In this document: one piece after another, positions 26,709 through 36,656 of the stretch
How positions within the stretch are numbered: the stretch's first letter is position 1
How the letters are laid out: every line of letters starts with the position of its first letter
Source of the DNA: Gloeocapsopsis dulcis
GTDB lineage: Bacteria; Cyanobacteriota; Cyanobacteriia; Cyanobacteriales; Chroococcidiopsidaceae
Length of the DNA stretch: 64,000 bases
Direction of reading: 5' to 3'
Assembly: GCF_032163395.1 (NCBI RefSeq)
Contig: NZ_CP119970.1
Location: 124,001-188,000, forward strand
Notes under the pieces: generated by a model
The model's input: the letters and a program-made list of their open reading frames with translations, nothing else
What the model was told of the DNA's origin: nothing
Database searches by the model: none
Program-made: the position numbers and the translations under genes

Positions 26709-27007
26709 ATGTTTCAAGGTTTAGCGAATAAGAAAGTTGTCGTAATTGGCGCAAGTTCAGGCATAGGTTTAGCAGTTGCTAGAAAAACCGCTAAACTTGA
26801 AGCGCACGTCGTGATGTCAAGCCGTTCCATAGACAAATTAAACCAAGCAATGGCATCCGTTTCAGGTCAAGTTGAAGCCATCTCTGCTGATATCTTGAAT
26901 GAAGCGTCAATCAATTCGCTGTTCGAGCAGGTTGGAAAATTTGACCATTTAGTAGTGACGGCTGTGGCAGATGAAAATTTGCTGCGTTCACCTTTAGCAG
27001 AAATGAC
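26709..27007 (+). pseudogene. short-chain dehydrogenase/reductase, truncated by IS6
   Basis: The N-terminal ~100 residues of an SDR: VVVIGASSGIGLAVARKTAK (glycine-rich dinucleotide motif), ADILNEASINSLFEQVGKFD and HLVVTA. The frame reads directly into the end of the IS6 copy at 27008, so the catalytic Ser-Tyr-Lys region is lost. I do not find the missing 3' part elsewhere in the window. Confidence 0.88.
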
Positions 27008-27835
27008 GGCTGTGTTGCAAAAACTAGTGGGTGGTAAGGTAAATAGTCCAAACCTTGCCTTCTGCGCCTCTGATGTCTACTCAGACTCTGTTTAAGTGGC
27101 GGCACTTTTTGCCCGAAATCATCCTGCTCAATGTTCGCTGGTATTGCCGTTACTCTCTCAGCTACCGAGATTTAGAGGAGATGATGCAGGAACGAGGGTA
27201 GAGGTGGATCACTCGACGATTAACCGATGGGTGTTGAAATATGCACCAGAACTAGACAAACGTATTCGACGGCATCTAAAACCGACAAACGATTCTTGGA
27301 GGGTGGACGAAACGTATATCAAGGTCAAGGACGTGTGGAAGTATCTATATCGTGCTGTCGATTCGGAAGGCAATACCCTCGACTTTATGTTGAGTGCAAA
27401 GCGGGATGGCAAGGCAGCGGCACGATTCTTTCGCAAGGTTTTGAAGGGTCAGCACACCCAGGTTCCACGGGTCATTACCGTTGATAAAAATGCGGCTTAT
27501 CCCGTCGCGGTCGAGACGTTGAGAGGTGATGAAATGATTGACAAGGAGACCCAATTGAGGCAGAGCAAATATTTGAATAATGTCGTTGAGCAGGATCATC
27601 GGAACATTAAGCGGAGCGTGAGACCGATGATGGGGTTCAAGTCGTTCAATAGTGCGAGGAGAACCCTGAGCGGAATTGAAGCGATGAACATGATCAGAAA
27701 AGGACAAGTGAACGGAGTCGATCGAGGGGACAGTGTATCTCAAGCAAGATTTATTGAATCAATCTTTGAAATTGCTGCATAAAACAATATGAATGATGCC
27801 GATCATTCATCATTAAAAATTCTTGCGACAGAACC
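27008..27835 (+). mobile_element. IS6-family insertion sequence, copy with disabled transposase
   Basis: 828 bp, nearly identical to the copy at 8631-9460 but inverted. Ends: GGCTGTGTTGCAAAAACTAG at the left and, read inward, GGTTCTGTCGCAAGAATT at the right. It splits the SDR gene on one side and directly abuts the promoter of a toxin-antitoxin pair on the other. Confidence 0.85.
27073..27782 (+). pseudogene. IS6-family transposase with single-base deletion
   Basis: Frame begins MSTQTLFKWRHFLPEIILL at 27073. In the intact copy the sequence around codon 42 reads GAGGGGTAG, here GAGGGTAG, so one G is lost near 27198 and the frame hits a stop. The remaining DDE part (to 27782) is identical in sequence to the 8684 copy apart from a residue or two, so the loss is recent. 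Confidence 0.88.
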
Positions 27836-27856
27836 CCAAATAAGGTATATTAGGTT

Positions 27857-28219
27857 ATGGTTGATAAACTGATTTATTGGCTCGGCTCCTCTAAAGATGA
27901 CGTTTCTGATTTCCCCGAGGAGGCACGTCGTAAAGCTGGTTTTCAACTTCGAGCCGTTCAGCGCCGTCTAAGACCCACTGACTTCAAACCTATGCCTGCC
28001 GTTGGTAAAGGAGTAGAGGAAATCCGCATTCATACAGAGGACAGCTACCGCATCTTCTATGTTGCTAGATTCGAGGAAGCAGTCTATGTCTTGCACGCTT
28101 TTCAGAAAAAGACACAGAAGACTTCAAGGCAGGATATTCAAATCGGACAGCAACGCTACAAGCAGATGCTTCAGTATCGGCAACAGCAAGAGGACAAACA
28201 GAGTAATGAAGGCAGATAA
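27857..28219 (+). CDS. RelE/Gp49-like toxin
   Basis: 120 residues of the phage-derived Gp49-like/HigB2 family (DUF891): LIYWLGSSKDDVSDFPEEARR, a GKGVEEIRIHTEDSYRIFYVARFEEAVYVLHAF core with the catalytic Arg/His surface, and KKTQKTSRQDIQIGQQRYKQML. Such toxins cleave mRNA at the ribosome. It begins 21 bases after the IS6 end, so its native promoter may have been replaced by one from the IS. The stop overlaps the antitoxin by 14 bases. Confidence 0.88.
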   Translation: MVDKLIYWLGSSKDDVSDFPEEARRKAGFQLRAVQRRLRPTDFKPMPAVGKGVEEIRIHTEDSYRIFYVARFEEAVYVLHAFQKKTQKTSRQDIQIGQQRYKQMLQYRQQQEDKQSNEGR

Positions 28220-28511
28220 GTCAATTGATGTCAGCCTCGGCAGCGACAATATATTTGCAGACTTAGGTTTCGATACTGAGGAAGCAACCAACCTTAAAGT
28301 TCGAGCTGATTTGATGCTGGATTTGAGGAACTATATTGAGTTACAAGGCTGGACACAGGAGCAGGCAGCAGCTTTTTTTGGGGAAACTCAGCCGCGCATT
28401 AGTAACTTAATCAACGGAGAAATTAGCCGCTTTAGTGTTGATAAGCTGCTCAATATGCTCGGACGCGCCGGAATGCAGGTAAGAGTTGAGGTTCTACCAA
28501 AAGCGGTTTGA
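28206..28511 (+). CDS. XRE-family antitoxin
   Basis: 101 residues from the ATG at 28206. The helix-turn-helix lies in the C-terminal half (LRNYIELQGWTQEQAAAFFGETQPRISNLINGEISRFSVDKLLNML), the arrangement of antitoxins paired with Gp49-like toxins. Overlapping reading frames couple it to the toxin. Confidence 0.88.
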   Translation: MKADKSIDVSLGSDNIFADLGFDTEEATNLKVRADLMLDLRNYIELQGWTQEQAAAFFGETQPRISNLINGEISRFSVDKLLNMLGRAGMQVRVEVLPKAV

Positions 28512-28780
28512 GAGCAAGTGTTGAAGGTCTGGCACTTTTGCGTAAGGCATAGATTCCCAGGAGGCGATTACCCTAATAGAAGATGAATCTCCAATAGATG
28601 TGGTTTGAATCAAAAGCCAGGGTTGTACATTGCATGATTTCCACTTAGTCTGCATACAACATCCCCATCCTCCAGTCGTAATACCTACCTCGACTTCCAA
28701 CTTAATTCTGACTTGGCAGGCAAGCAGTTACATACGTTTTCTCGGTAAAAAGCAGCAAAACCCAAGAGTTGATAAAAGTT

Positions 28781-31700
28781 ATGCCGTCTCCCAGATTTAA
28801 TCCCAGCTTGCCCCCAAGATTTCACGAGATGGACGAATATGCCTTCCAGGAGATGTGTCGGGATTTGTTTGCCAAAGAATCTGGAATTAGAACGTGTGAT
28901 ATCTACGGCGCTAGGGGGCAAAGTCAAAAGGGAATAGATTTATTAGCGCGGTGTGATGACATCACCTATACCGAGGTAGGACAATGCAAATGCTACGAGG
29001 ATTTCCCTCCTCGTAAAATTAAAGAAGCATCAGATGAATTTTTTGCTCATCTTGATTATTGGCAGCAGCGTAATGTCAGACGCTTCATTCTTTTTGTTGC
29101 TTGTGGATTAGAAAACACGCAGCGTCAAGATGAAATTGATAGGCAGATTCAACGTTTTGCAAATTTTCGCATCCTATATGAAGCTTGGGAAGCCAGAACA
29201 CTGCGTCAGAAGCTCTCACCTCATCCTGATCTTGTATATCGCTATCTACAATCACACGACTTAGTTGAAATAATCTGTGGTCCCCAGTCCCAAACTACTT
29301 CTATAAGTTCTAGAGGCTCAGAACTTACAATTGGTATTTTATCCTCGAAAATCGAGAGCTTATCATCCGACCTATCAAAGGCAAAAGCTCGATGTTTGGA
29401 GGAGTACCGTGAACTATATCATCAAGGAAAATTAGGTGAGGCTTATGACCGTATTGTTTCGCTGAGAAACGATGACAACTGGGAAGTTTTTGAGAAGCCC
29501 TTACAGTCAAAGATTCTCCAAGCTCTTGCAGGTTATGCAATCAGCGTTGAGCAGGATACTGATAAAACACGCTCCTTGGCGGATCAAGCTCTTGACCTTG
29601 ATCCAGAAGAAGGCAAAGGAGACAATGCACTGTTACAAGTTCTGATCAGCTATTACTCTGAGAGTGCAGAAGTTGCTCTTAAGTTGATTAATAATCCATC
29701 AACGATCAACCTTTTTAATCTTAAATTATCATTGCTGTTGCAACTTGGCCGCACAGATGAAATTGTTTCTGCACTGCAAGACCTACCTCAAGATTTAGCG
29801 GTAGATGCTGAAACTCATCGCATCTATGCTCTAGCACTTCTAAAGCAAGGGGATATTGCCAGTGCAAAAGTCAAAATTCAGAAGGCATCCTACGAGAAAC
29901 CTGATTGGGAGACGATTCGAGCAACTAAGGCAACTATTAACTACTTCAGCACTCTCGCGCCCGTTGTACCTTACCAGTTAACCATCTACCCTCAACCAGT
30001 TGAATGGTCACTGATCAAACGAGATGATGAAAGCTCGCAACGTTTACGTGAAGCAGCAAACGAGTTCCAACATCTCGCATCCCAAACTGAACGGGGCGAA
30101 CAACAACGCAACTATTGGAAAATTTGGCATTTGGCTTGCTTGGCAAATGATATCGAGCAGCAATTAGAGGCGCGAGAACTGTGTTCTGAATTACTCGTCG
30201 AAGACCCAACAAATTATCAAGCAATTATTTGGAGGACTGTCCGCAACTACGAAATTGATTTATCTCCAAGCCAGCAAGCTTTAGAAGCTTTATTACATGA
30301 GGGAAACACAGATTTGGAGCATATTATTGCTTTACTGGCAATATATCTGTATCTAGAAACTCCAAAAGATGCCCTAGAACTTTTAAAGCACACAAGGGAA
30401 GTTTTCGCACAAGCTGAATATCAAGAAACTTGGTTCTTCTGGTATGTACAAGCTCTAGTATTGAATGGTGAGATAGAAAATGCGCTTAGAGAAGCAGAAG
30501 CATTTAATACCCCTGCGATTCGTCGAAGCATTCAAGTAAGTATTTTACGAGAACAGGCAAGAGTCAATGGAAACTGGCAAGCACTTGCCAAGTGTTTGGA
30601 GTCGTGTTGGCAGGAGAGTGGGAATGCCCAATACCTATTAGAGCTATGTCAACTTCAGGCTAGTTTACAAGATTGGGTATATGTTGCAGATAGGTCTGAT
30701 GACTTAGTGAACTTGATAGGCACACCAGATGCCCTCAGTCTTGCAGCACAATGTGCTTCGCAGGCTGGTCGCGCTGAACTGTCTTTTCAGTTATTAAGTA
30801 AATATCACCAGCTTTTTCCTGGCGGAGTTTTGCCACCCGAATTGCGCCAATTAAAAGCTTACTGTCAAGCGCAATTAGGGTTTATTTCACAAGCGGTTGC
30901 TGAGGCAGAAGAATTAGTGAGATCGCACGAAACAGTGGATACGCTCACAACTTTAATGGATCTCCAATTAACTCAGGGAGACCTCCGAGGAGCGGCAATC
31001 ACTGCATCTCGCCTTTTAAGGCAGGAAAATGTTCATCCAATACCTTTATTACGGGCTGCACGCTGTTTATTGTCAGAAGATCGAAATTTAGCTTGTGAAT
31101 TATGGAGACGAGCAGTAGCCCTAGAAATCACACCAGACATTCTGGGTGAAGTAATCACTTTAGGATTTAACCTGAGACTCGAACCTGAAGTTGAACCGTT
31201 TGTTCATCAAGCTAGAATACTCGCCATCACTGGAGAAAGTCCATTCCAGGCTGTTAGAATACATGAGCTTTTGGAGATGCAGCGAGATAGCGCAGAGCGT
31301 GCTCAGGAAATCAGTCAACAATATGACAATTCAGAACTTCCGATTCATTTGATTCTTCAAGCTCAGAGACTTTCTCTTACGAACATTTTTCATGTTTTGC
31401 CAGAGGCAAATGCCAGTGATCCAAATCCCCAGTTCCAAGCAGCTATTTTAGCTCGATATGGTGGTCGTCCTTTTCCACAGGGTTTTGCAGATTCAAGTAC
31501 ACAGTGGCGGCTACATCTTGATATTTCAGCGTTCTTGCTAGCTGCTCATCTTGGAATTTTGGATGCTGTAGAGCGCCGATTTAGCCCAGTTAGGATTTCG
31601 CAGTCGCTGCCAAAAGCTCTTTTGCAAGAATTTGAATATTTTCTACACCATCAGCCTTCCCGCTTGGATGCTCATCGTGAAATTATACGATGGCATCAAG

Positions 31701-34700
31701 CTGGACGACTACAGGAATTGACAGGGTCTTTATTACAAAGCTCCACAGAGTTAGTTGAGCAATTGAGTGACCAGTCAGCAATTTTGCTAGAGCAAGCTCG
31801 TGTAACGGATGGTTTTGTAGTTGAGTTCTTGCCATTGAAGAGACTAAATGCCGATGGTAGTATGCAACCAGTTGTTCTGGATGAAGCCGATCAACGACGA
31901 ATAATCAACTGCCGTGCGCTGGTTGAGGTACTGGAAGCAGAGGGAATTTTATCCAAAAGCACGTATGAAGCAACACTGGCTGCCCTTGGCGATCAAGCGT
32001 ATGCAGATGTACCGCCACAGTTACCAGATCTAAATGCTTCGATATTCCTCAACTCTGAATTGGCACTGCTTCTAGCTGGATCAGATCTGTTAGCAAAAGT
32101 GTGTCGCTATTTTCGTGTCTTTGTGACCCACCAGTGCATCCGTGAGGCACAAGCCGCGATTAGTAAAGGTGAGCATTCGGCTAAGGTGGTGGATTGGCTG
32201 AGGGCGCTTACTCAACGGGTAGCGACCGGATTAGAGCAAGGCAAGTATGAAATGATCGCAATTCCACCAACTGAGTCTGAAGAAGATTCCGAATTCCAAC
32301 AGTCTTGGAATTCAAACGGATTGACTATTTATGATCTTTTCAGGTACACGCCTCAAACTAACGATGTAATCTGGGTTGATGATCGCTTCTTCAGCAAATA
32401 CCCAAACCGAGATAATAGCGTACCCATTATTGGTGTTTTAGAAATTCTAGAAGCATTACGAGTCAATGGTGATTTTGATGAAAGAGAATATTACGATAAG
32501 ATATTGCAACTTCGTAAAGGTAATATTCGATATATTCCCATTACAAGCCAAGAAGTCCTCTATTACCTAAAAGAAACAAGATTACGAGATGGGAGGATTC
32601 GGGAAACTGAGGAACTAGCAATTATTCGTCGTTACATTGCTTCTTGTCTCTTAGACTCGCACAGACTTCAACGTCCTCCACTACCAGAGAGGTCGCCGAG
32701 TCCTGATGGAGAGATGATGTTTATTTTTGAATCCTTCCATGCAACACTTGACTCGATTACTGCTGTTTGGGCAGACATTAGTCTTGCAGAAGAAACAGCG
32801 ATCGCTTACTCTGATTGGATTTTATCGAATCTATACACGGGGATGTTTGGTGTTCGGCATCTTCTGCCTTACAGTGATCCAAACAATGATGGACTTGATT
32901 TGATTAGTAATGACATTAGCACTCTTTACTTCCGAGGAATTCAGCTGTGGAACGTAGGGAATAAGGACACTGATCAAACTCCTAATCGCCGTAAACAATA
33001 TTTCGAGTGGATTGAACAGCGAATTACAGAAAGCCGCTTTCGAGCAAACCCAGAATTAATTTCTTCGGTTGCGCGTTTGATCAGAGACATTATTTTTTAC
33101 TTGAGGCGCGGACAAGAAGAGCAGGTAGAAGAACGTCAACCAGAGGAACGCGAGAGGCTGCGACCTTTAATTCGGCTCATGCTCAAGGATTTTTGTCGAG
33201 ATTTGCCAGATGTTATACGAGATGAGTTGAACACCGAGCCTGAATTAATCTCCTATTTCCAAGCTCAAATGATTGAGCTTATCAATTTAACGGTTTTAGA
33301 ATCATCTACTCCCCTGATAATTCCTGCATCAGATTTCTTTCCTGCGATTGCGTCTGCTATCAACGGTAGAGAGGCAACGATTACAGCACAACAGCCTAAA
33401 GCGACATTTAAGGTTCATGTAGCTCAACAAACTGATACTTCTGTTCAACTTCAATTAACTAATGAGTTAGACTCAACTATTTATACATCGCAAGATGAAG
33501 TGATGTTACTAGCATCAGAAAATCCCAGCCTACGGGAACAAGTTTTGCGGTCTCACCGAATTTGGTTTGACTGTGACAATTCTACATTTGAAAGGGTGGT
33601 CAATGAGATCGTTTCAACCTTAGATCTCCGTAAGCGCATTGATCAAACTGACAATTGGCGCAAGGAATCAGCCGCCGCTTTCTATTTATCTCTTCAGCAG
33701 AAGCTCTATGAGGAACAAAGGTTTTCAATAGATGATTTAATTCCTCCGTCAGGCGCTGGATTGCTACGGCATTTTCACCTGGGTCGGTACTTGGCAGAAA
33801 ACATCAATTTTCACGAAAAGCTCAATCACGCCGCAGAATCAATGCTGAAGACAGAGGAACTTGAGAATTGCATAGAGCGTTTTTCTTGCTTGCCAGTGAA
33901 ACTTCCTGTAAGTGTTACAGAGGCTTTCAGACAACTGCTAGATAGTGAAAAAGAAGCTCTTTTGCAAAAACTTATAGCACAATTAGCTTCTCCAATATGT
34001 AAGTTACATCTGATAAATTTAGCGCTGCTCCACCCAAACTCAACAATTTTTGCTCAAAATCTTATTGATGAATTTTACAGCGAAGCAGGTAATCTCCAAT
34101 TCCGGTTATTCAAAGCAGTCCTGAGTTTATTAAGTAGCGAGTTCAGCTACTGGCACGAGACACGCGAGTGGTCTACATCCATTCGGCTGGCGATGATTTG
34201 GGCGCATACAAGCAAGTTGCATAATTTGCTTTACGACCCTGGAGTTATGTTAGAGGATTTTGTCCAAAATTTGGAGGAATGTAGCCAACGAAGACCAATC
34301 AGCGCTGACATCCTTAACCGCGATCCAGAATTTTGGAATAGTGTTCTTCATCCTCACCGCCTAAATAGAAGGAATCTAGTTGTTTACGGGTTAGCAGCTA
34401 TTCTAAGGGATCACGATCCAGTTACTCTGCAAGCAGCAGGAATTCCTGAAAGAGTGATTAACTTTGCAGCTACGAACGTTGGGGAACAGAAAGAATTACT
34501 GCATGACCTCACGCTTGCTCAAGACAATTTAGAGTCACTACTAGGTGGAAATCGTAGTGACTACCTGATGACTCTAGTTGGAAAAGATTTGGGACAGCAG
34601 GTTTCATCTAAGCATCTAAAATCTTTTGTAGAAGATGCAATTGATACGCTAATAAACGAACCATTTTCTAGAGTTAAATGGCAGTTAATAGTTGCAGTAA

Positions 34701-35173
34701 TTGGGGACTTACCAATCTATAACGATCTCGTGGAGAAGCTTGACAATTTAATTAGAAGTATCAATTTCGTTGAATTTTATTATTCACAAGCTTCTACTGC
34801 TCTATTTGCTTTGATGGTCGCTTGCAATCATGCAGCAAATACTGCTAATGAAGAACTTCGGACCCAGTTGGAAGAAGAGCTAGTGGCGATTGCTAGATTA
34901 ATCAATAATCAGGAACAAACACAGCCAGTTGAGGATAAAATTTCTGATCTCGTTCTTGAATGTGTTCTAAAGCTTGCCGTTAGAGCCAACGATCCTCGCA
35001 CAACTAGCCGTGCTTTCAATAGGCTGTTTGAACAAATTTCTTTTAATTGGTCGCACTTTATAGGTAGACGTGCAAACGGGTTATCTAGAGGTTTGTGGGA
35101 ACTGCCTGCTAATCAACTTCACGGGACATGGACAACTAATTTACTAGTCCGAACTTTACGCGATAGTGAATAA
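28781..35173 (+). CDS. giant nuclease-TPR-PIN protein, candidate biological-conflict effector
   Basis: 2130 residues from the ATG at 28781; an in-frame TTG lies 12 bases upstream. Residues ~15-165 form a PD-(D/E)XK Mrr-like domain: EYAFQEMCRDLF, GARGQSQKGIDLLARC (Asp53) and VGQCKCY (Gln68, Lys70), the nuclease domain found at the N-terminus of many antiphage STAND proteins. From ~190 to ~880 there are degenerate TPR-like helical repeats. PIN-like segments follow: LHLDISAFLLAAHLGILDAV (~910), LNASIFLNSELALLLAGSD (~1083) and VIWVDDRFF (~1198), with a Glu in CIREAQ between. The C-terminal ~900 residues are mostly helical and unassigned. I see no P-loop. The layout recalls the TPR-GreAB-C-PIN conflict proteins, but I cannot see a GreAB-C domain. 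It stands alone after a toxin-antitoxin pair. Confidence 0.8.
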   Translation: MPSPRFNPSLPPRFHEMDEYAFQEMCRDLFAKESGIRTCDIYGARGQSQKGIDLLARCDDITYTEVGQCKCYEDFPPRKIKEASDEFFAHLDYWQQRNVRRFILFVACGLENTQRQDEIDRQIQRFANFRILYEAWEARTLRQKLSPHPDLVYRYLQSHDLVEIICGPQSQTTSISSRGSELTIGILSSKIESLSSDLSKAKARCLEEYRELYHQGKLGEAYDRIVSLRNDDNWEVFEKPLQSKILQALAGYAISVEQDTDKTRSLADQALDLDPEEGKGDNALLQVLISYYSESAEVALKLINNPSTINLFNLKLSLLLQLGRTDEIVSALQDLPQDLAVDAETHRIYALALLKQGDIASAKVKIQKASYEKPDWETIRATKATINYFSTLAPVVPYQLTIYPQPVEWSLIKRDDESSQRLREAANEFQHLASQTERGEQQRNYWKIWHLACLANDIEQQLEARELCSELLVEDPTNYQAIIWRTVRNYEIDLSPSQQALEALLHEGNTDLEHIIALLAIYLYLETPKDALELLKHTREVFAQAEYQETWFFWYVQALVLNGEIENALREAEAFNTPAIRRSIQVSILREQARVNGNWQALAKCLESCWQESGNAQYLLELCQLQASLQDWVYVADRSDDLVNLIGTPDALSLAAQCASQAGRAELSFQLLSKYHQLFPGGVLPPELRQLKAYCQAQLGFISQAVAEAEELVRSHETVDTLTTLMDLQLTQGDLRGAAITASRLLRQENVHPIPLLRAARCLLSEDRNLACELWRRAVALEITPDILGEVITLGFNLRLEPEVEPFVHQARILAITGESPFQAVRIHELLEMQRDSAERAQEISQQYDNSELPIHLILQAQRLSLTNIFHVLPEANASDPNPQFQAAILARYGGRPFPQGFADSSTQWRLHLDISAFLLAAHLGILDAVERRFSPVRISQSLPKALLQEFEYFLHHQPSRLDAHREIIRWHQAGRLQELTGSLLQSSTELVEQLSDQSAILLEQARVTDGFVVEFLPLKRLNADGSMQPVVLDEADQRRIINCRALVEVLEAEGILSKSTYEATLAALGDQAYADVPPQLPDLNASIFLNSELALLLAGSDLLAKVCRYFRVFVTHQCIREAQAAISKGEHSAKVVDWLRALTQRVATGLEQGKYEMIAIPPTESEEDSEFQQSWNSNGLTIYDLFRYTPQTNDVIWVDDRFFSKYPNRDNSVPIIGVLEILEALRVNGDFDEREYYDKILQLRKGNIRYIPITSQEVLYYLKETRLRDGRIRETEELAIIRRYIASCLLDSHRLQRPPLPERSPSPDGEMMFIFESFHATLDSITAVWADISLAEETAIAYSDWILSNLYTGMFGVRHLLPYSDPNNDGLDLISNDISTLYFRGIQLWNVGNKDTDQTPNRRKQYFEWIEQRITESRFRANPELISSVARLIRDIIFYLRRGQEEQVEERQPEERERLRPLIRLMLKDFCRDLPDVIRDELNTEPELISYFQAQMIELINLTVLESSTPLIIPASDFFPAIASAINGREATITAQQPKATFKVHVAQQTDTSVQLQLTNELDSTIYTSQDEVMLLASENPSLREQVLRSHRIWFDCDNSTFERVVNEIVSTLDLRKRIDQTDNWRKESAAAFYLSLQQKLYEEQRFSIDDLIPPSGAGLLRHFHLGRYLAENINFHEKLNHAAESMLKTEELENCIERFSCLPVKLPVSVTEAFRQLLDSEKEALLQKLIAQLASPICKLHLINLALLHPNSTIFAQNLIDEFYSEAGNLQFRLFKAVLSLLSSEFSYWHETREWSTSIRLAMIWAHTSKLHNLLYDPGVMLEDFVQNLEECSQRRPISADILNRDPEFWNSVLHPHRLNRRNLVVYGLAAILRDHDPVTLQAAGIPERVINFAATNVGEQKELLHDLTLAQDNLESLLGGNRSDYLMTLVGKDLGQQVSSKHLKSFVEDAIDTLINEPFSRVKWQLIVAVIGDLPIYNDLVEKLDNLIRSINFVEFYYSQASTALFALMVACNHAANTANEELRTQLEEELVAIARLINNQEQTQPVEDKISDLVLECVLKLAVRANDPRTTSRAFNRLFEQISFNWSHFIGRRANGLSRGLWELPANQLHGTWTTNLLVRTLRDSE

Positions 35174-35299
35174 CTTTTACTTTGGTTGCTTTTGTTGATA
35201 AACCTACGTAATAACTACCAATGGTTCGGACAGTTTTTGGACAAGAAAGCTACCCATCACTTAGTGTGCAGATAATCACAAACGCACCAGATGGATAGC

Positions 35300-35811
35300 C
35301 ATGGAAGCCATTGTACAAAGCCTACTGACCGAAGTGGGCCAGATCGCAAACCGCAAACGAAATTTTTAGTGACCTTATTTACCACAATTTTGATGATGTG
35401 CGGCAAAGCCAACTTCACGAACCTGAGTCGATACAGTGAGTTGAACGAGCGCACCTACCGCCGACAGTATCAACAAGACTTTGAGTTTGCCGCATTGAAT
35501 CGAGCCTTAATCGGTCGGGCAAGTCGAGCCGGAGCCGCATTGTTAGCCGTGATGGACTGCTCGTTTGTTGCCAAAAGCGGCAAGGCAACGTTTGGACTCG
35601 ATGCGTTTTGGAATGGCACTGCGAGTCGAGTGGAAACAGGATTAGAGGTCTCGGTGGTCGGGGTGATCGATGTCGAGACTGAGCAGGGCTATGCGTTGTC
35701 AGCAGAGCAAACCTACGCTCAATCGAGCTTGCCAGAGTTTAGTCGCATGGCTCAATATCTGTATCATCTTGAGTGTGTGCGACCTTACTTGCCCCCAGAA
35801 GTAGAATATCT
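35300..35811 (+). pseudogene. IS4-like DDE transposase, frameshifted and truncated
   Basis: The start (EAIVQSLLTEVGQIANRK) and the continuation (FLVTLFTTILMMCGKANFTNLSRYSELNERTYRR) lie in different frames joined near 35358, consistent with one missing A. The first catalytic Asp region (LLAVMDCSFVAKSGKATFGLD) is present. The gene is cut at 35812 by an IS6 element, and its 3' part is not found. Confidence 0.75.
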
Positions 35812-36656
35812 GGTTGTGTTGCAAAAACTGGTGATGGTCTGGTAAAAATAGCATTTGTACTTACTGCCCTCGACCACCGACACCTGATGCATGAATCCCA
35901 AGCACTCATTCAAGTGGCGTCATTTCCAATCCGGCATCATTCTGTTGTGCGTGAGGTGGTATCTGCGCTATCGCTTGAGCTACCGCAACCTGGAAGAAAT
36001 GATGCTGGAGAGAGGTCTGACGGTAGACCATACAACGGTGTATCGTTGGGTGCAGGCTTATGCTCCCGAACTTGACAAGCGCTGCCGACCTTACCTGAAA
36101 CAAACGAATTGATTCGTGGCGCGTGGATGAGACATATATAGAGGTGAAGGGAGAGTGGAGGTATTTGTATCGGGCAGTCGATTCACTTGGCTTCACTCTA
36201 GATTTCATGTTGAGTGCTAAAAGAGATGCTAAAGCGGCAGAACGCTTCTTCCGTAAAGCTTTGAAGGCTAATCATAACCAGGAGACGCGAGTCATAAACG
36301 TGGATAAGAATGCGGCTTATCCCCCGGCAATCGACGAACTTAAAGCAGACCAAACTCTTAGCGAAACTACTCAACTGCGAACAGTCAAGTACCTCAACAA
36401 CATCGTGGAACAAGACCATCGCTTCATCAAACGACTGGTCAACCCAGGGATGGGGTTTGGCTCATTTAACACAGCGCGGCGAACCTTGAGAGGTTATGAA
36501 GCGATGAACATGATTCGTAAAGGACAAGTTCAAGGAACCGAAAAAGGCGATGTCCGAGCTCAAGTAGAATTCGTGTATCAAATTTTCCCAGTTGCTGCAT
36601 AACGAGAGCTGATTGTAAAGATTGCTCTATCCTTAAATACTTTTCGCAACACAACC
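35812..36656 (+). mobile_element. IS6-family insertion sequence (second type)
   Basis: 845 bp with inverted ends GGTTGTGTTGCAAAAACTGG (left) and GGTTGTGTTGCGAAAAGTAT (right, read inward). It sits between an IS4-like fragment and an IS701-like fragment. No shared target duplication is visible. Confidence 0.8.
35891..36602 (+). pseudogene. IS6-family transposase, single-base insertion
   Basis: The N-terminal frame ends after DKRCRPYLKQTN with a stop; the rest (WRVDETYIEVKGEWRYLYRAVD onward, DDE residues intact) lies in another frame. The junction reads AATTGATTC where AATGATTC would give the conserved NDSWRVDE, so one inserted T near 36110 disables the gene. It is about 60% similar by eye to the 8684 transposase. 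Confidence 0.85.

Noticed and set aside
28781-35173. STAND/Avs NTPase assignment for the giant protein
   Set aside because: No Walker A (GxxxxGK[ST]) or matching Walker B was found anywhere in the sequence.
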